A program made the position numbers and the translations under genes. From the NCBI GenBank assembly GCA_002291465.1, contig CP021238.1, positions 682,001 to 746,000 on the forward strand: DNA of 64,000 nt. The letters run 5' to 3'. The stretch is from Mycobacterium lepraemurium (lineage in GTDB: Bacteria; Actinomycetota; Actinomycetes; Mycobacteriales; Mycobacteriaceae). The notes under the pieces are model-generated. The model saw only the letters and a list, made by a program, of their open reading frames with translations. It ran no database searches and was not told the DNA's origin. Shown here in pieces: positions 1 through 11,665 of the stretch (position 1 is the stretch's first letter; each line of letters begins with the position of its first letter).

Positions 1-1
1 C

Positions 2-457
2 GCCATCTCGCCGGTGTACGAAACCCAACCCTGGGGCCGGGTGGATCAGGCGCCGTTTCTCAACGCGGTGCTGATCGCCGACGACCCGGCCTGCGACGGC
101 CAGGGCTGGCTGCGCCGGGCGCAGGAATTCGAGCGGGCGGCGGGCCGGGTGCGCGGCGAACGCTGGGGCCCGCGCACCCTCGACGTCGACCTGATCGCCT
201 GCTACGGCGACGGCGAGGTGATCTCCCGGGAGAACAACCTGACGCTGCCGCATCCGCTGGCGCATCTGCGGGCCTTCGTCCTGATCCCGTGGCTGGCCGT
301 CGACCCGGACGCGCGGCTGACGGTGGCCGACGGGCCGCAACCGGTCGCCCGCCTGCTGGCCCAGCTGGACCAGGCCGACCGGGACGGTGTCCGGCCGACC
401 AGCCTGACGCTGACACCGCCCGCGGGCTCGCCGGCCGAGTCGGGGGCGGGCAGCTGA
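2..457 (+). CDS. folK: FolK, 6-hydroxymethyl-dihydropterin pyrophosphokinase (5' end missing)
   Basis: Transfers pyrophosphate from ATP to 6-hydroxymethyl-7,8-dihydropterin in cytoplasmic folate synthesis. The reading frame is open from base 2, so the gene starts before the window; about 151 residues are visible. The HPPK signature is present as RWGPRTLDVDLI, followed by LPHPLAHLRAFVLIP near the end of the conserved domain, and the visible start reads SPVYETQPWG as in other HPPKs. In M. tuberculosis it lies at the end of the folE-folP-folB-folK cluster. Its TGA overlaps the next ATG by one base, so the two are probably translated together. Confidence 0.95.
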   Translation, partial: AISPVYETQPWGRVDQAPFLNAVLIADDPACDGQGWLRRAQEFERAAGRVRGERWGPRTLDVDLIACYGDGEVISRENNLTLPHPLAHLRAFVLIPWLAVDPDARLTVADGPQPVARLLAQLDQADRDGVRPTSLTLTPPAGSPAESGAGS

Positions 458-933
458 TGGGCCCCACCCGCAAGCGTGACCTGACGGCCGCGGTGGTCGG
501 CGTTGCCGTCGTGGGTTATCTGCTGGTCCAGGGCCTGTATCGGTGGTTTCCGCCGATCACGGTGTGGACCGGGCTGTCGCTGCTGGCCGTCGCCGTCATC
601 GAGGCGTTGTGGGCGCGCTACGTGCGCACCAAGATCAACGACGGCGAGATCGGCTCCGGTCCCGGCTGGCTGCATCCGCTGGCGGTGGCACGCAGCCTGA
701 TGGTGGCCAAGGCGTCGGCGTGGGTGGGCGCGCTGATGCTGGGCTGGTGGATCGGGGTGCTGGTGTATTTCCTGCCGCGCCGCTCCTGGCTGCGGGCGGC
801 CGCCGAGGACACCTCGGGGGCGGTGGTGGCGGCCGTCAGCGCGCTGGCTCTGCTCGTCGCCGCGCTGTGGCTGCAACATTGCTGCAAATCCCCGCCGGAC
901 TCCGGCGAGCACGGCGAGGGCGCGGAAACCTAG
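457..933 (+). CDS. DUF3180 membrane protein (Rv3605c homologue)
   Basis: A 158-residue membrane protein of unknown function, matching the usual length of the mycobacterial DUF3180 family. Hydrophobic segments fall at about residues 10-27, 34-52, 85-107 and 118-140, giving probably four membrane spans; the short C-terminal tail is acidic. The ATG at 457 shares one base with the folK stop, which fixes the start over longer upstream alternatives. It is conserved directly after folK in mycobacteria, but no link to folate synthesis can be seen in the sequence. Confidence 0.85.
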   Translation: MGPTRKRDLTAAVVGVAVVGYLLVQGLYRWFPPITVWTGLSLLAVAVIEALWARYVRTKINDGEIGSGPGWLHPLAVARSLMVAKASAWVGALMLGWWIGVLVYFLPRRSWLRAAAEDTSGAVVAAVSALALLVAALWLQHCCKSPPDSGEHGEGAET

Positions 934-1008
934 CCGACCCGGCCGCGGCGCGGGCAACCCGCAAAGAATCGCCGGAGTCGGCCGACACGCTGATTGACCT
1001 CGCGCAGG

Positions 1009-1014
1009 TACAGT
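1009..1014 (+). promoter_or_regulatory. -10 element of a probable leaderless promoter
   Basis: TACAGT is followed by a 6-base gap and then the ATG at 1021. In mycobacteria a TANNNT hexamer six or seven bases before a start codon is the usual arrangement for leaderless transcripts. It supports the ATG at 1021 over an upstream in-frame TTG at 994. Confidence 0.55.
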
Positions 1015-1020
1015 TTGGCC

Positions 1021-2373
1021 ATGACCGTTCTGTCCCGCGGCGCCCGGGTCCGGCGCGGCGGCCGCAGGCCGGGTTGGGTGCTCTTGACCGCGTTGCTGGT
1101 CCTCGCGATGGGGGCCAGTTCCGCATTGGTTTTCACCAATCGGGTGGAACTCCTCAAGCTCGCTGTAATCCTGGCGCTGTGGGCCGCAGTCGCCGGCGCT
1201 TTCGTCTCCGTGCTGTATCGCCGCCAAAGCGACGCCGACCAGTCCCGCATCCGTGACCTCAAACTGGTCTACGACCTGCAGCTGGACCGCGAGATCTTGG
1301 CCCGGCGCGAATACGAGCTCACGGTGGAGTCCCAGCTGCGCCGCGAGCTCGCCTCCGAGCTGCGCGCCCAGGCCGCCGACGACCTGGCCGAGCTGCGCGC
1401 CGAGCTGAGCGCCCTGCGGACCAGCCTGGAAATCCTGTTCGACACCGACCTGGGGCAGCGCCCGGCGCTCGGGGCGTTCGAGGGCGAGCCGCAACCCGAG
1501 CGGGCGTACAGCGAGTGGGAGCGCAACGGCGAGAACCCCCGCGACACGCCGGTGGATTGGGTGCCCAGCGATCGGGTGACCTCAGCACCCCAGGAGCATC
1601 CGCCTGGACGGCACGACGAGACGGCCATCATCGACGTGCCCGAGGAGCCGCTGATGCCGCCCCGCCCGCAGCAGCCAGCGCCGCCGCGGCGCGAGCGTCC
1701 CCGCTACCACGCGCCCCCGGGGCCGACGGAGCCGCGGTTCGAGCCCCGGTATCAACCCCCGCCGGCCGCCGCCGCGACGCCACCTCCGCCGGAAACGCCG
1801 CCGGAACCCCCGCGCGAACCCCAGCCCCAGCAGCAGGGCCGTGACTGGCAGCCCGTGGGCGCCGAGGGGCAGTGGTTGCCGCCCGGATCACCGGGCAGCA
1901 ACTGGGCCGGCGCCGACGCGGAGTCGACGGGTGGACGCCGGCGTGCCCGGCATTCGGGCGCCGACGAGGCCTGGGACGGCATGCCCGTGGAGCCCGTGCC
2001 CCCGCCGCCGTACGCCGAGTCCGGTCGCCGGGCCCGCTCGCGCCATTCCGCGGAGTACCGCGACTACGGGGTGCGCAACTTCGCGCCCGGCAGCGAGCCG
2101 CCGGCCGGGCCGGACCCCGCGCCGCCTCCGCCCGTCGCGACCACACCGCCTCCGGCGCCGTCCGGACCGGCCGCCGGTGCACCCCCACCACCGCGGCTGG
2201 CGCCGCCACCGGCCGCCGAGCACACGCCGCGGCACGGCGGGGAGCCGGAACCGGCCGACCCGCGGCGGGCGCGGGACGCCTCCGACACTGGGGGCCAGTC
2301 GGTGGCCGATCTGCTGGCCCGGCTGCAGGTCCAGCCGTCCGAGGGCGGCCGGCGCCGGCGCCGCGAGGGCTGA
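1021..2373 (+). CDS. Proline- and arginine-rich membrane protein (Rv3604c homologue)
   Basis: A 450-residue protein of unknown function. Two hydrophobic segments lie at about residues 20-38 and 45-62, followed by a charged, likely coiled region at about 75-140 rich in Glu, Leu and Arg. From about residue 200 the rest is low-complexity sequence dominated by Pro, Ala, Arg and Glu, probably disordered and cytoplasmic. The topology resembles envelope-associated scaffolds, but that is only inference. The start at the ATG is supported by the leaderless-type promoter directly upstream. Confidence 0.8.
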   Translation: MTVLSRGARVRRGGRRPGWVLLTALLVLAMGASSALVFTNRVELLKLAVILALWAAVAGAFVSVLYRRQSDADQSRIRDLKLVYDLQLDREILARREYELTVESQLRRELASELRAQAADDLAELRAELSALRTSLEILFDTDLGQRPALGAFEGEPQPERAYSEWERNGENPRDTPVDWVPSDRVTSAPQEHPPGRHDETAIIDVPEEPLMPPRPQQPAPPRRERPRYHAPPGPTEPRFEPRYQPPPAAAATPPPPETPPEPPREPQPQQQGRDWQPVGAEGQWLPPGSPGSNWAGADAESTGGRRRARHSGADEAWDGMPVEPVPPPPYAESGRRARSRHSAEYRDYGVRNFAPGSEPPAGPDPAPPPPVATTPPPAPSGPAAGAPPPPRLAPPPAAEHTPRHGGEPEPADPRRARDASDTGGQSVADLLARLQVQPSEGGRRRRREG

Positions 2374-2488
2374 GCTAGGAGCTTCCTCACATTGGGGGAT
2401 GCGACCTGATCGACTACGATTCGAGTGACCGAACGGTACCCACTTGCATGGGACCGGAACGAGCCAGAAATCTGTGAGGTCGTCTGCG

Positions 2489-3400
2489 ATGGTGCAGTCC
2501 GACGGTCTGCGCCCGGCCAGGCTCAAGGTGGGCATCATCTCGGCCGGCCGGGTGGGCACCGCGCTCGGTGTCGCGCTGGAGCGCGCGGACCACGTCGTGG
2601 TGGCGTGCAACGCCATCTCCCATGCGTCCCGGCAGCGGGCGCAGCGCCGGCTGCCGGACACCCCGGTGGCCACGCCGCCGGAGGTGGCGGCCGGTGCCGA
2701 GCTGTTGTTGCTGGTGGTTCCCGACAGCGAACTCGCCGGCTTGGTCTCCGGTTTGGCGGCGACGGAGGCGGTGCGGCCCGGGACCATCGTGGCCCACACC
2801 TCGGGCGCCAACGGGGTGGGCATCCTCGCGCCGCTGACCCGGCAGGGCTGCATCCCGCTGGCGATCCACCCGGCGATGACGTTCACCGGCTCCGACGAGG
2901 ACGTCAGCCGGCTGCCGGACACCTGCTTCGGCATCACGGCGGCCGACGAGGTCGGCTACGCGATCGCCCAGTCACTGGTGCTGGAGATGGGCGGGGAGCC
3001 GTTCAGCGTCGCCGAGGACGCCCGCGTGCTCTACCACGCCGCGCTGGCGCACGCGAGCAACCACCTCGTGACGGTGCTGTCCGACGCGCTCGAGGCGTTG
3101 CGGGCCGCGCTGCGCGGCAGCGAACTGCTCGGCCAGCAGACCGCCGACGAGCAGCCCGGCGGCATCGCCGAACGCATCGTCGGGCCGCTGGCTCGGGCCG
3201 CGCTGGAGAACACCCTGCAGCGCGGGCAGGTTGCGCTCACCGGCCCGGTCGCCCGCGGCGACGCGGCTGCGGTGGCCGGGCATCTGGCCGCGCTGAACCG
3301 GGTGGCACCCGAGCTGGTACAGGCGTATCGGGTCAGTGCCCTGCGCACCGCCCGGCGGGCGCACGCTCCCCAGGAGGTCGTCGAGGTGCTGGCACCGTGA
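2489..3400 (+). CDS. Rossmann-fold DUF2520 protein (Rv3603c homologue)
   Basis: A 303-residue protein with an N-terminal NAD(P)-binding fold beginning [16 protein letters not shown] (glycine-rich GxxxxG loop) and a C-terminal DUF2520 helical domain, the layout of NADP-dependent reductases such as pyrroline-5-carboxylate or ketopantoate reductase relatives. The substrate is unknown. Its position next to panC suggests a role near pantothenate synthesis, perhaps ketopantoate reduction, but this is inference. The ATG at 2489 gives the family length. Its TGA overlaps the GTG of panC by three bases. Confidence 0.8.
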   Translation: MVQSDGLRPARLKVGIISAGRVGTALGVALERADHVVVACNAISHASRQRAQRRLPDTPVATPPEVAAGAELLLLVVPDSELAGLVSGLAATEAVRPGTIVAHTSGANGVGILAPLTRQGCIPLAIHPAMTFTGSDEDVSRLPDTCFGITAADEVGYAIAQSLVLEMGGEPFSVAEDARVLYHAALAHASNHLVTVLSDALEALRAALRGSELLGQQTADEQPGGIAERIVGPLARAALENTLQRGQVALTGPVARGDAAAVAGHLAALNRVAPELVQAYRVSALRTARRAHAPQEVVEVLAP

Positions 3401-4323
3401 AACCCGCCTTCACCGCGGGCAAACTCAACACCTACACCAGCCCGGGCGACGTCACCGCCGTCAGCCGCGCACTGCGCCACACCGGCCGCCGGGTGATGCT
3501 GGTGCCCACCATGGGCGCGCTGCACGACGGACACTTGGCGCTGGTGCGGGTAGCCAAGCGGGTGCCCGGTTCGGTGGTGGTGGTGTCGATCTTCGTCAAC
3601 CCGCTGCAATTCGGCGCCGGCGAAGACCTGGACGCCTACCCCCGCACCCTGGACGACGACCTGGCGCTGCTGCGCTCCGAGGGCGTCGAAATCGCCTTCA
3701 CCCCAACGGCTGCGGCGATGTACCCGAATGGTTTGCGCACCACCGTGCAGCCCGGCCCGCTGGCCGCCGAGCTGGAGGGCGGCCCCCGGCCGACGCATTT
3801 CGCCGGCGTTCTGACCGTCGTGTGCAAGCTGCTGCAGATCGTGCGACCGGACCGAATCTTCTTCGGCGAGAAGGACTATCAGCAACTGGTGATGATCCGT
3901 CAGATGGTCGCCGACCTCAACATCGACGTGCAGGTGGTCGGGGTGCCGACCGTGCGGGAGGCCGACGGCCTGGCGATGTCGTCGCGCAACCGCTACCTGG
4001 ACGCCACGCAACGCGAACTGGCCGTGACGCTTTCGGCGGCCCTGACCGCCGGCGCGCACGCCGCCCACCTGGGCAGTGAGGCCGCGCTGCGTGCCGCGCG
4101 GGCGGTGCTGGACGCCGTGCCCGAGCTCACCGCCGACTATCTCGAGCTGCGCGACGCCGGGCTGGGCCCGGCACCCGCCCACGGCTCGGCGCGGCTGCTG
4201 GTCGCCGCCCGGCTGGGTAACACCCGACTGCTGGACAACATCGAAATGCAGATCGAAACACCCGCCGGCACCGCTGGGCCGGACGGCGACTGCCAATACG
4301 CCCAATCACCTTGGAGGAATTGA
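3397..4323 (+). CDS. panC: PanC, pantothenate synthetase
   Basis: Condenses beta-alanine with pantoate using ATP, the last step of pantothenate synthesis. The 308-residue product carries the nucleotide-binding [10 protein letters not shown] motif at about residues 37-46, the GEKDYQQL segment, and MSSRNRYL, the KMSKS-like loop of this family. Length matches the M. tuberculosis enzyme (309). The GTG start overlaps the preceding TGA, and the stop overlaps the panD ATG by one base, so panC and panD are translationally coupled. Confidence 0.97.
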   Translation: MKPAFTAGKLNTYTSPGDVTAVSRALRHTGRRVMLVPTMGALHDGHLALVRVAKRVPGSVVVVSIFVNPLQFGAGEDLDAYPRTLDDDLALLRSEGVEIAFTPTAAAMYPNGLRTTVQPGPLAAELEGGPRPTHFAGVLTVVCKLLQIVRPDRIFFGEKDYQQLVMIRQMVADLNIDVQVVGVPTVREADGLAMSSRNRYLDATQRELAVTLSAALTAGAHAAHLGSEAALRAARAVLDAVPELTADYLELRDAGLGPAPAHGSARLLVAARLGNTRLLDNIEMQIETPAGTAGPDGDCQYAQSPWRN

Positions 4324-4754
4324 TGTTACGGACGATGCTCAAGTCGAAGATCCACCGGGCCACCGTCACGCAGGCCGACCTGCACTACGTGGGCTCGGTG
4401 ACCATCGACGCCGACCTGATGGACGCCGCCGACCTGCTCGAGGGCGAACAGGTGACCATCGTCGATATCGACAACGGCGCCCGGCTGGTCACCTACGCGA
4501 TCACCGGTGAGCGTGGCAGCGGGGTGATCGGGATCAACGGTGCAGCACCGCATCTGGTCCACCCGGGCGATCTGGTCATCCTGATCGCGTATGGGACCAT
4601 GGAGGAGGCCGAGGCGCGGGCGTATCAGCCGCGGATCGTCTTCGTCGACGCCGACAACAAGCCGGTCGACCTCGGCCACGATCCGGCATTCGTGCCGGAC
4701 TTCGAGATAGCAGGGGCGGCTGAGCTGCTCGATCCCCGGATCGTTGCGCGGTAG
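4323..4754 (+). CDS. panD: PanD, aspartate 1-decarboxylase proenzyme
   Basis: Decarboxylates aspartate to beta-alanine, the substrate of PanC next door. The 143-residue proenzyme cleaves itself between Gly24 and Ser25 in the sequence HYVGS, producing the pyruvoyl group. The ATG at 4323 is preceded by GGAGG at about 4313 and gives the [13 protein letters not shown] start conserved in mycobacteria. The C-terminal tail, the part linked to pyrazinamide resistance in M. tuberculosis, is a little longer and diverges in sequence. Confidence 0.97.
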   Translation: MLRTMLKSKIHRATVTQADLHYVGSVTIDADLMDAADLLEGEQVTIVDIDNGARLVTYAITGERGSGVIGINGAAPHLVHPGDLVILIAYGTMEEAEARAYQPRIVFVDADNKPVDLGHDPAFVPDFEIAGAAELLDPRIVAR

Positions 4755-4756
4755 CC

Positions 4757-5572
4757 GTGCTGCTGGCCATCGACGTCCGTAACACCCACACCGTCGTCGG
4801 GCTGATATCCGGCTCCAAAGAGCACGCAAAAGTGGTGCAGCAGTGGCGGATTCGCACCGAGTCGGAGATCACCGCCGACGAGCTGGCGCTGACCATCGAC
4901 GGTTTGATCGGCTCCGACTCGGAGCGGCTCACCGGCGCCGCCGCGTTGTCGACCGTGCCGTCGGTGCTGCACGAGGTGCGCCTCATGCTCGACCAGTACT
5001 GGCCGTCGGTGCCGCACGTGCTGATCGAGCCCGGGGTGCGCACCGGCATCCCGCTGCTGGTGGACAACCCCAAGGAAGTGGGCGCCGACCGGATCATCAA
5101 CTGCCTAGCCGCTTTTCACCGTTTCCAAAGCCCCGCCATCGTCATCGACTTCGGATCCTCGATCTGCGTGGACGTCGTGTCGGCCAAGGGCGAATTCCTG
5201 GGCGGCGCGATCGCGCCCGGACTGCAGGTCTCCTCCGATGCCGCCGCGGCCCGCTCCGCCGCGCTGCGCCGGGTCGAGCTGGCCCGCCCCTGCTCGGTGA
5301 TCGGCAAGAACACCGTCGAATGCATGCAGGCGGGCGCGGTGTTCGGCTTTGCCGGGCTGGTCGACGGCCTGGTCGGGCGCATCCGCGAGGACGTGACGGG
5401 ATTCGGCGGCGACGACGTCGCGATCGTGGCCACCGGGCACACCGCGCCGCTGCTGCTGCCCGAACTGGACACCGTCAGCCACTACGACCAGCACCTGACC
5501 CTGCACGGCCTGCGGCTGGTTTTCGAACGCAACCGGGACGCGCAGCGCGGCCGGCTGAAAACGGCCCGGTGA
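4757..5572 (+). CDS. coaX: CoaX, type III pantothenate kinase
   Basis: A 271-residue type III pantothenate kinase-like protein. It has the N-terminal phosphate loop as DVRNTHT, the EVGADRIIN segment that carries the catalytic Asp, and [13 protein letters not shown] followed by GGAIAPG. In mycobacteria CoaA is the main active pantothenate kinase and the activity of CoaX has been questioned, so the in vivo role is uncertain. Start GTG lies two bases after the panD stop, completing a panC-panD-coaX run. Confidence 0.93.
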   Translation: MLLAIDVRNTHTVVGLISGSKEHAKVVQQWRIRTESEITADELALTIDGLIGSDSERLTGAAALSTVPSVLHEVRLMLDQYWPSVPHVLIEPGVRTGIPLLVDNPKEVGADRIINCLAAFHRFQSPAIVIDFGSSICVDVVSAKGEFLGGAIAPGLQVSSDAAAARSAALRRVELARPCSVIGKNTVECMQAGAVFGFAGLVDGLVGRIREDVTGFGGDDVAIVATGHTAPLLLPELDTVSHYDQHLTLHGLRLVFERNRDAQRGRLKTAR

Positions 5573-5604
5573 CGGCGTCGGCGCGGCCTGGCGGCCGCGT
5601 CATT

Positions 5605-5622
5605 TAAGCTGGCACGTCGTGA
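5605..5622 (+). promoter_or_regulatory. 18-bp promoter and start motif of lysS, identical to that of cysS
   Basis: TAAGCTGGCACGTCGTGA spans a TANNNT -10 hexamer (5605-5610), an 8-base gap and the GTG start of lysS. The same 18 bases occur at 23890-23907 across the start of cysS. The arrangement resembles a leaderless promoter, although an 8-base gap is slightly long. Confidence 0.5.
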
Positions 5623-7118
5623 GTCCCGCCCCAGACGCCGACATTCCCGATCAGTACCGGATCCGCCGGGACAAGCGCGCGCGGCTGCTCGCCGAGGGGC
5701 ACGACTCGTACCCAGTCGCCGTCGAACGCACCCACACGCTGGCGCAGGTGCGCGCTGCCCACCCCGACCTGCCCGTCGACACCGCGACTGACGACATCGT
5801 CGGCGTCGCCGGCCGGGTGATCTTTGCGCGCAACTCCGGCAAGCTGTGCTTCGCCATGCTGCAGGAGGGCGACGGCACCACCCTGCAGGTCATGGTCAGC
5901 CTGGACAAGGTGGGCCGTGAAGCCCTGGACGCGTGGAAGGCCGACGTCGACCTGGGCGACATCGTCTCTGTGCACGGCACCGTGATCAGCTCCCGGCGCG
6001 GCGAACTGTCCGTGCTCGCCGACTCGTGGCGGATGGCGTCCAAGTCGTTGCGTCCGCTGCCCGTCGCGCACAAGGAGATGAGCGAAGAGGCGCGGGTGCG
6101 GCAGCGCTACGTCGACCTGATCGTGCGCCCGCAGGCGCGCACGGTCGCCCGGCAGCGGATCGCGGTGATCCGGGCGATCCGCAACGCCTTAGAACGGCGC
6201 GGGTTTCTCGAAGTCGAAACCCCAATGTTGCAGACGCTGGCCGGGGGCGCGGCCGCGCGGCCCTTCGTCACCCATTCCAATGCGCTCGACATCGATCTCT
6301 ACCTGCGGATCGCCCCGGAACTGTTCCTCAAGCGCTGCGTCGTCGGCGGTTTCGATAAGGTTTTCGAACTAAATCGCGTGTTCCGAAACGAAGGTGCGGA
6401 TTCCACCCATTCTCCGGAATTCTCCATGCTGGAGACCTACCAGGCCTACGGAACGTATGACGATTCGGCGGTGGTAACGCGCGAGCTTATTCAAGAGGTG
6501 GCCGACGAGGCCATCGGAACCCGACAACTACCGCTGCCCGACGGCAGTGTCTACGACATAGACGGCGAATGGGCTTCTATAGAAATGTACCCGTCGCTGT
6601 CGGCGGCGCTCGGTGAGGAGATCACCCCGCAGACCACGGTGGAAAAGCTGCTCGGCGTCGCCGAGCGGCTGGGCGCCGAGATCCCCCGCGACCGCGGCTA
6701 CGGGCACGGCAAGATCGTCGAGGAGCTGTGGGAGCACACCGTGGGCGACACGCTCACCGCGCCCACGTTCGTGCGGGATTTCCCGGTCGAGACAACGCCT
6801 TTGACGCGTCAGCACCGCAGCATCGACGGCGTCACCGAGAAATGGGACCTGTACGTGCGTGGGGCCGAGCTGGCCACCGGCTACTCGGAGTTGACCGACC
6901 CCGTGGTGCAGCGCGAGCGGTTCGCCGCCCAGGCGCGGGCGGCGGCCGCCGGCGACGACGAGGCCATGGTGCTCGACGAAGACTTTCTCGCCGCACTCGA
7001 GTATGGGATGCCGCCCTGCACCGGAACGGGAATGGGTATCGACCGGTTGTTGATGACATTGACCGGGCTGTCAATTCGGGAGACAGTTTTGTTCCCCATC
7101 GTTCGGCCGCATTCGTAG
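5619..7118 (+). CDS. lysS: LysS, class II lysyl-tRNA synthetase
   Basis: Charges tRNA-Lys with lysine. The 499-residue product has an N-terminal OB-fold anticodon-binding domain (about residues 55-160, with [14 protein letters not shown]) and a class II catalytic core containing motif 2 as [18 protein letters not shown] and motif 3 as [15 protein letters not shown]. Length is close to M. tuberculosis LysRS1 (505). The GTG start matches the leaderless-type promoter. It is an intact essential gene with no frame disruption. Confidence 0.97.
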   Translation: MSPAPDADIPDQYRIRRDKRARLLAEGHDSYPVAVERTHTLAQVRAAHPDLPVDTATDDIVGVAGRVIFARNSGKLCFAMLQEGDGTTLQVMVSLDKVGREALDAWKADVDLGDIVSVHGTVISSRRGELSVLADSWRMASKSLRPLPVAHKEMSEEARVRQRYVDLIVRPQARTVARQRIAVIRAIRNALERRGFLEVETPMLQTLAGGAAARPFVTHSNALDIDLYLRIAPELFLKRCVVGGFDKVFELNRVFRNEGADSTHSPEFSMLETYQAYGTYDDSAVVTRELIQEVADEAIGTRQLPLPDGSVYDIDGEWASIEMYPSLSAALGEEITPQTTVEKLLGVAERLGAEIPRDRGYGHGKIVEELWEHTVGDTLTAPTFVRDFPVETTPLTRQHRSIDGVTEKWDLYVRGAELATGYSELTDPVVQRERFAAQARAAAAGDDEAMVLDEDFLAALEYGMPPCTGTGMGIDRLLMTLTGLSIRETVLFPIVRPHS

Positions 7119-7129
7119 TTGAAAGTGCA

Positions 7130-7158
7130 ACGCCGCAGAAAGTCCAACCCTGCGGCGT
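7130..7158 (+). terminator. Hairpin after lysS
   Basis: ACGCCGCAG (7130-7138) and CTGCGGCGT (7150-7158) form a perfect 9-bp stem around an 11-base loop, 12 bases after the lysS stop. No U-run follows, which is common for mycobacterial terminator candidates. Confidence 0.55.
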
Positions 7159-7172
7159 CCGGACAGATTGAG

Positions 7173-7224
7173 TATGCTGCGCTGTTATGGCAGATTGGTG
7201 ACCGGGGAGGTCGATCCAATCTGC
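7173..7224 (+). promoter_or_regulatory. lsr2 promoter and 5' leader hairpin
   Basis: TATGCT at 7173-7178 is a good -10 hexamer, predicting transcription from about 7185. Immediately downstream GCAGATTGG (7190-7198) and CCAATCTGC (7216-7224) form a perfect 9-bp inverted repeat, with a nested ACC/GGT pairing inside. The leader before the lsr2 ATG would be about 77 bases, long enough for RNA-level control or a protein site. Its role is unknown. Confidence 0.45.
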
Positions 7225-7261
7225 TCAGCAACTGCTCAGGACGAAATGCGAGGGTAAGCCA

Positions 7262-7600
7262 ATGGCAAAAAAAGTGACCGTCACCTTGGTCGATGATTTC
7301 GACGGTGCCGGCGCAGCCGACGAAACAGTGGAATTCGGGCTTGACGGGGTGACCTACGAGATTGACCTTTCGTCCAAGAATGCCGCGAAACTTCGTAATG
7401 ATCTGAAGCAATGGGTGGAAGCCGGCCGTCGCGTCGGCGGCCGGCGGCGCGGGCGCTCGGGCTCGGGACGCGGCCGCGGCGCCATCGACCGCGAGCAGAG
7501 CGCGGCCATCCGCGAATGGGCCCGTCGCAACGGGCACAACGTGTCGACCCGCGGCCGCATCCCGGCCGACGTCATCGACGCCTTCCACGCCGCAACCTGA
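7262..7600 (+). CDS. lsr2: Lsr2, nucleoid-associated xenogeneic silencer
   Basis: An H-NS-like protein that binds AT-rich DNA, bridges it and represses horizontally acquired and virulence genes. The 112-residue product has an N-terminal dimerisation domain (about 1-60, [15 protein letters not shown]), a basic linker of Arg, Gly and Ser, and a C-terminal DNA-binding domain with the AT-hook-like RGR at residues 97-99 ([10 protein letters not shown]). A GAGGG ribosome-binding site lies about ten bases before the ATG. It has its own promoter and is followed by a strong terminator. Confidence 0.97.
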   Translation: MAKKVTVTLVDDFDGAGAADETVEFGLDGVTYEIDLSSKNAAKLRNDLKQWVEAGRRVGGRRRGRSGSGRGRGAIDREQSAAIREWARRNGHNVSTRGRIPADVIDAFHAAT

Positions 7601-7937
7601 CCGTCCTGCAGCCGGCGCCCGGGCGTGCATTCCGGGCGCCGGTTTGTCGTTTCGCTGGCCGCGAAATGGTCGGCGGGTGGCGCCGGAAACGAATTGGCGC
7701 GCCGCGGCGTTTCTTCAGTTACGCGCACAACGCCGCAGGCAGCCGCGGCCGTGATTGCATCGCAACGACGGCGCACGTCCGACTACGAGCAAGGTGGCGC
7801 AAGGTTAGGCCCGCTGGCAAGCCGACCATTACAGTGGATGGGCAGGTACGCGATTCAGGCCACAAGGGACCGGCAGGGTTGCCAGAAGGGCCGCTAACAG
7901 GTTTGTACCGATGGTGAGGGAGAGCAGGTAACCACCG
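7601..7937. other. Intergenic region between lsr2 and clpC1
   Basis: This 337-base gap holds the lsr2 terminator at its left end. No supported gene is seen in the rest. TACAGT at 7830-7835 is a possible clpC1 -10 hexamer, giving a leader of roughly 95 bases, and purine-rich sequence around 7915-7930 could be the ribosome-binding site of clpC1. I could not identify a convincing ClgR site. Confidence 0.4.
7612..7642 (+). terminator. Intrinsic terminator of lsr2
   Basis: CCGGCGCCCGG (7612-7622) pairs perfectly with CCGGGCGCCGG (7632-7642) around a 9-base loop, followed by TTTGTCGTTT. It lies 12 bases after the lsr2 stop. Confidence 0.85.
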
Positions 7938-10469
<2,532 letters not shown>

Positions 10470-10480
10470 CGCATCAACGG

Positions 10481-10516
10481 AAACGGGCGGTGGTCTTCCG
10501 GGACTGCCGCCCGTTT
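10481..10516 (+). terminator. Intrinsic terminator of clpC1
   Basis: AAACGGGCGG (10481-10490) pairs with CCGCCCGTTT (10507-10516) around a 16-base loop, ending in a short T-run (TTTTCGCT). It starts 12 bases after the clpC1 stop. Confidence 0.8.
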
Positions 10517-10529
10517 TCGCTGTGCTCTA

Positions 10530-10650
10530 CACTGACGGCTGTCATCGACGTGCCACGGAATTTTGGTGAAACTCCAAAACGGCCGCGCTGCTGTCCACAG
10601 TCAGACCCGAGGCCCGTCATCCCCCGGGGACGCGTTAATCCCCGGAAGGA
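10530..10650 (+). promoter_or_regulatory. Cobalamin riboswitch upstream of cbtB
   Basis: The conserved core can be read as GGAA (10557-10560), then TTTTGGTGAAACTCCAAAA forming a stem-loop, then CGGCCGCGCTGCTGT, matching the family pattern GGGAA..GGTGNAANTCC..CNGNCCCGCNACTGT with a few changes. GACGG upstream and CCGTC near 10613 can pair as the closing stem. The region ends in CCGGGGA/TCCCCGG (8-base loop), whose right arm directly precedes the AAGGAG ribosome-binding site of cbtB, so it could block translation when B12 is bound. B12 riboswitches before cbtBA are known in other bacteria. Confidence 0.75.
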
Positions 10651-10657
10651 GTCGATT

Positions 10658-10872
10658 GTGTCCCACCCGCAGCCGACGCGCAGCCGCACCAGGTCGGTCG
10701 ATCTGTCCGCCGCCGGAACCGCGCTCTTCCTGGCCGCCACCGTCTTTTTCGCGTTGCTGGCGCTCTACCTCGTCGGCGTCGACCAGGGGTGGTGTCGCTG
10801 TTCGGCAGCGACTCGCACGTGCACGAATTCATGCACGACGCCCGGCACCTGCTCGGCTTCCCCTGCCGCTAA
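10658..10872 (+). pseudogene. cbtB: cbtB, cobalt transporter subunit, frameshifted
   Basis: CbtB is a single-span membrane protein of the predicted B12-regulated cobalt transporter CbtAB. Starting from the GTG at 10658, with AAGGAG before it, the frame reads a hydrophobic span (TALFLAATVFFALLALYLVG) and then VDQG. The conserved histidine-rich tail, VSLFGSDSHVHEFMHDARH, follows only in another frame. One missing G in a G-run near 10787 explains this. The total length of 215 bases is not a multiple of three. The metal-binding tail would be lost. Confidence 0.8.
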
Positions 10873-10887
10873 CGGGGGAGCGGCGGC

Positions 10888-11665
10888 GTGGAAAAACGCC
10901 TGATCGGTGCCGGCCTGCTGGCGGGCACCGTCGGGGCGGTACTGGCGTTCGTGTTCGCCCGGCTGTGCGCCGAGCCCGTCATCGCCCGCGCCATCGCCTT
11001 TGAGGACGGCCGCGCCGACGCGGAGAACGCGCACGGCGTGCACGAGCACGGCGCCGAGTTGTTCAGCCGTGGGGTGCAATCGGGACCCGGCCTGGGGTTC
11101 GGGGTGCTGATCTTCGGCCTCGCCATGGGCGCGTTGTTCGCGGTGCTGTTCAGCGTGGTCTATGCGCGCACGGAAAGCATTTCCCCGCAAGCGCTTCCGC
11201 TGCTGTTGGCGGCCGGTGCGTTCGGTGCGGTGTACCTGGTGCCGTTCGTGAAGTATCCGCCGAACCCGCCGGCGGTCGGTCAGGCCGACACCATCGGCGC
11301 GCGCACCGGCTGGTATCTGGCGCTGGTCGCGGCGTCGGCGGCGCTGACGATCGGCGCGGTGTGGCTGGCGCGGCGGCTGGAGGCCCGGCTCGGCCCGTGG
11401 AACGCCGCGGCTGCTGGCGGCCGCGGCGTATCTGGTGGCGATCGCCGCGGTGGCGGTGCTGCTGCCGTCGGTGGACGAGACACTGGCTCCGCTGTGCGAC
11501 GCCGCCGGCGCCATGGTCTATCCGGGGTTCCCCGCCGACGTGCTCTACGAATTCCGGCTGGTGTCGCCGGCCGCACAGCTGGTGCTGTGGGCGGGCATCG
11601 GCCTGGTTTTCGCGGCGGTCAGCGGGCGGCTGCTCGGGGCGCGGGCGCCACGCGTGCCGGCGTGA
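10888..11665 (+). pseudogene. cbtA: cbtA, cobalt transporter membrane subunit, frameshifted
   Basis: CbtA is a multi-span membrane protein. The frame from the GTG at 10888 reads well through about 170 residues (EKRLIGAGLLAGTVGAVLAF, then VHEHGAELFSR). Near 11412 it breaks. The remaining spans, including LLPSVDETLAPLCDAAGAMV and the ending LLGARAPRVPA, continue in the +1 frame to 11665. Removing one G from GCCGCGGCTG restores a continuous product. The broken first frame happens to run into the next gene, giving a misleading 440-residue open frame. Confidence 0.8.

Noticed and set aside
5569-5607. A 12-codon open frame between coaX and lysS that could correspond to Rv3599c
   Set aside because: It is too short, has no ribosome-binding site of its own and overlaps the lysS promoter region.
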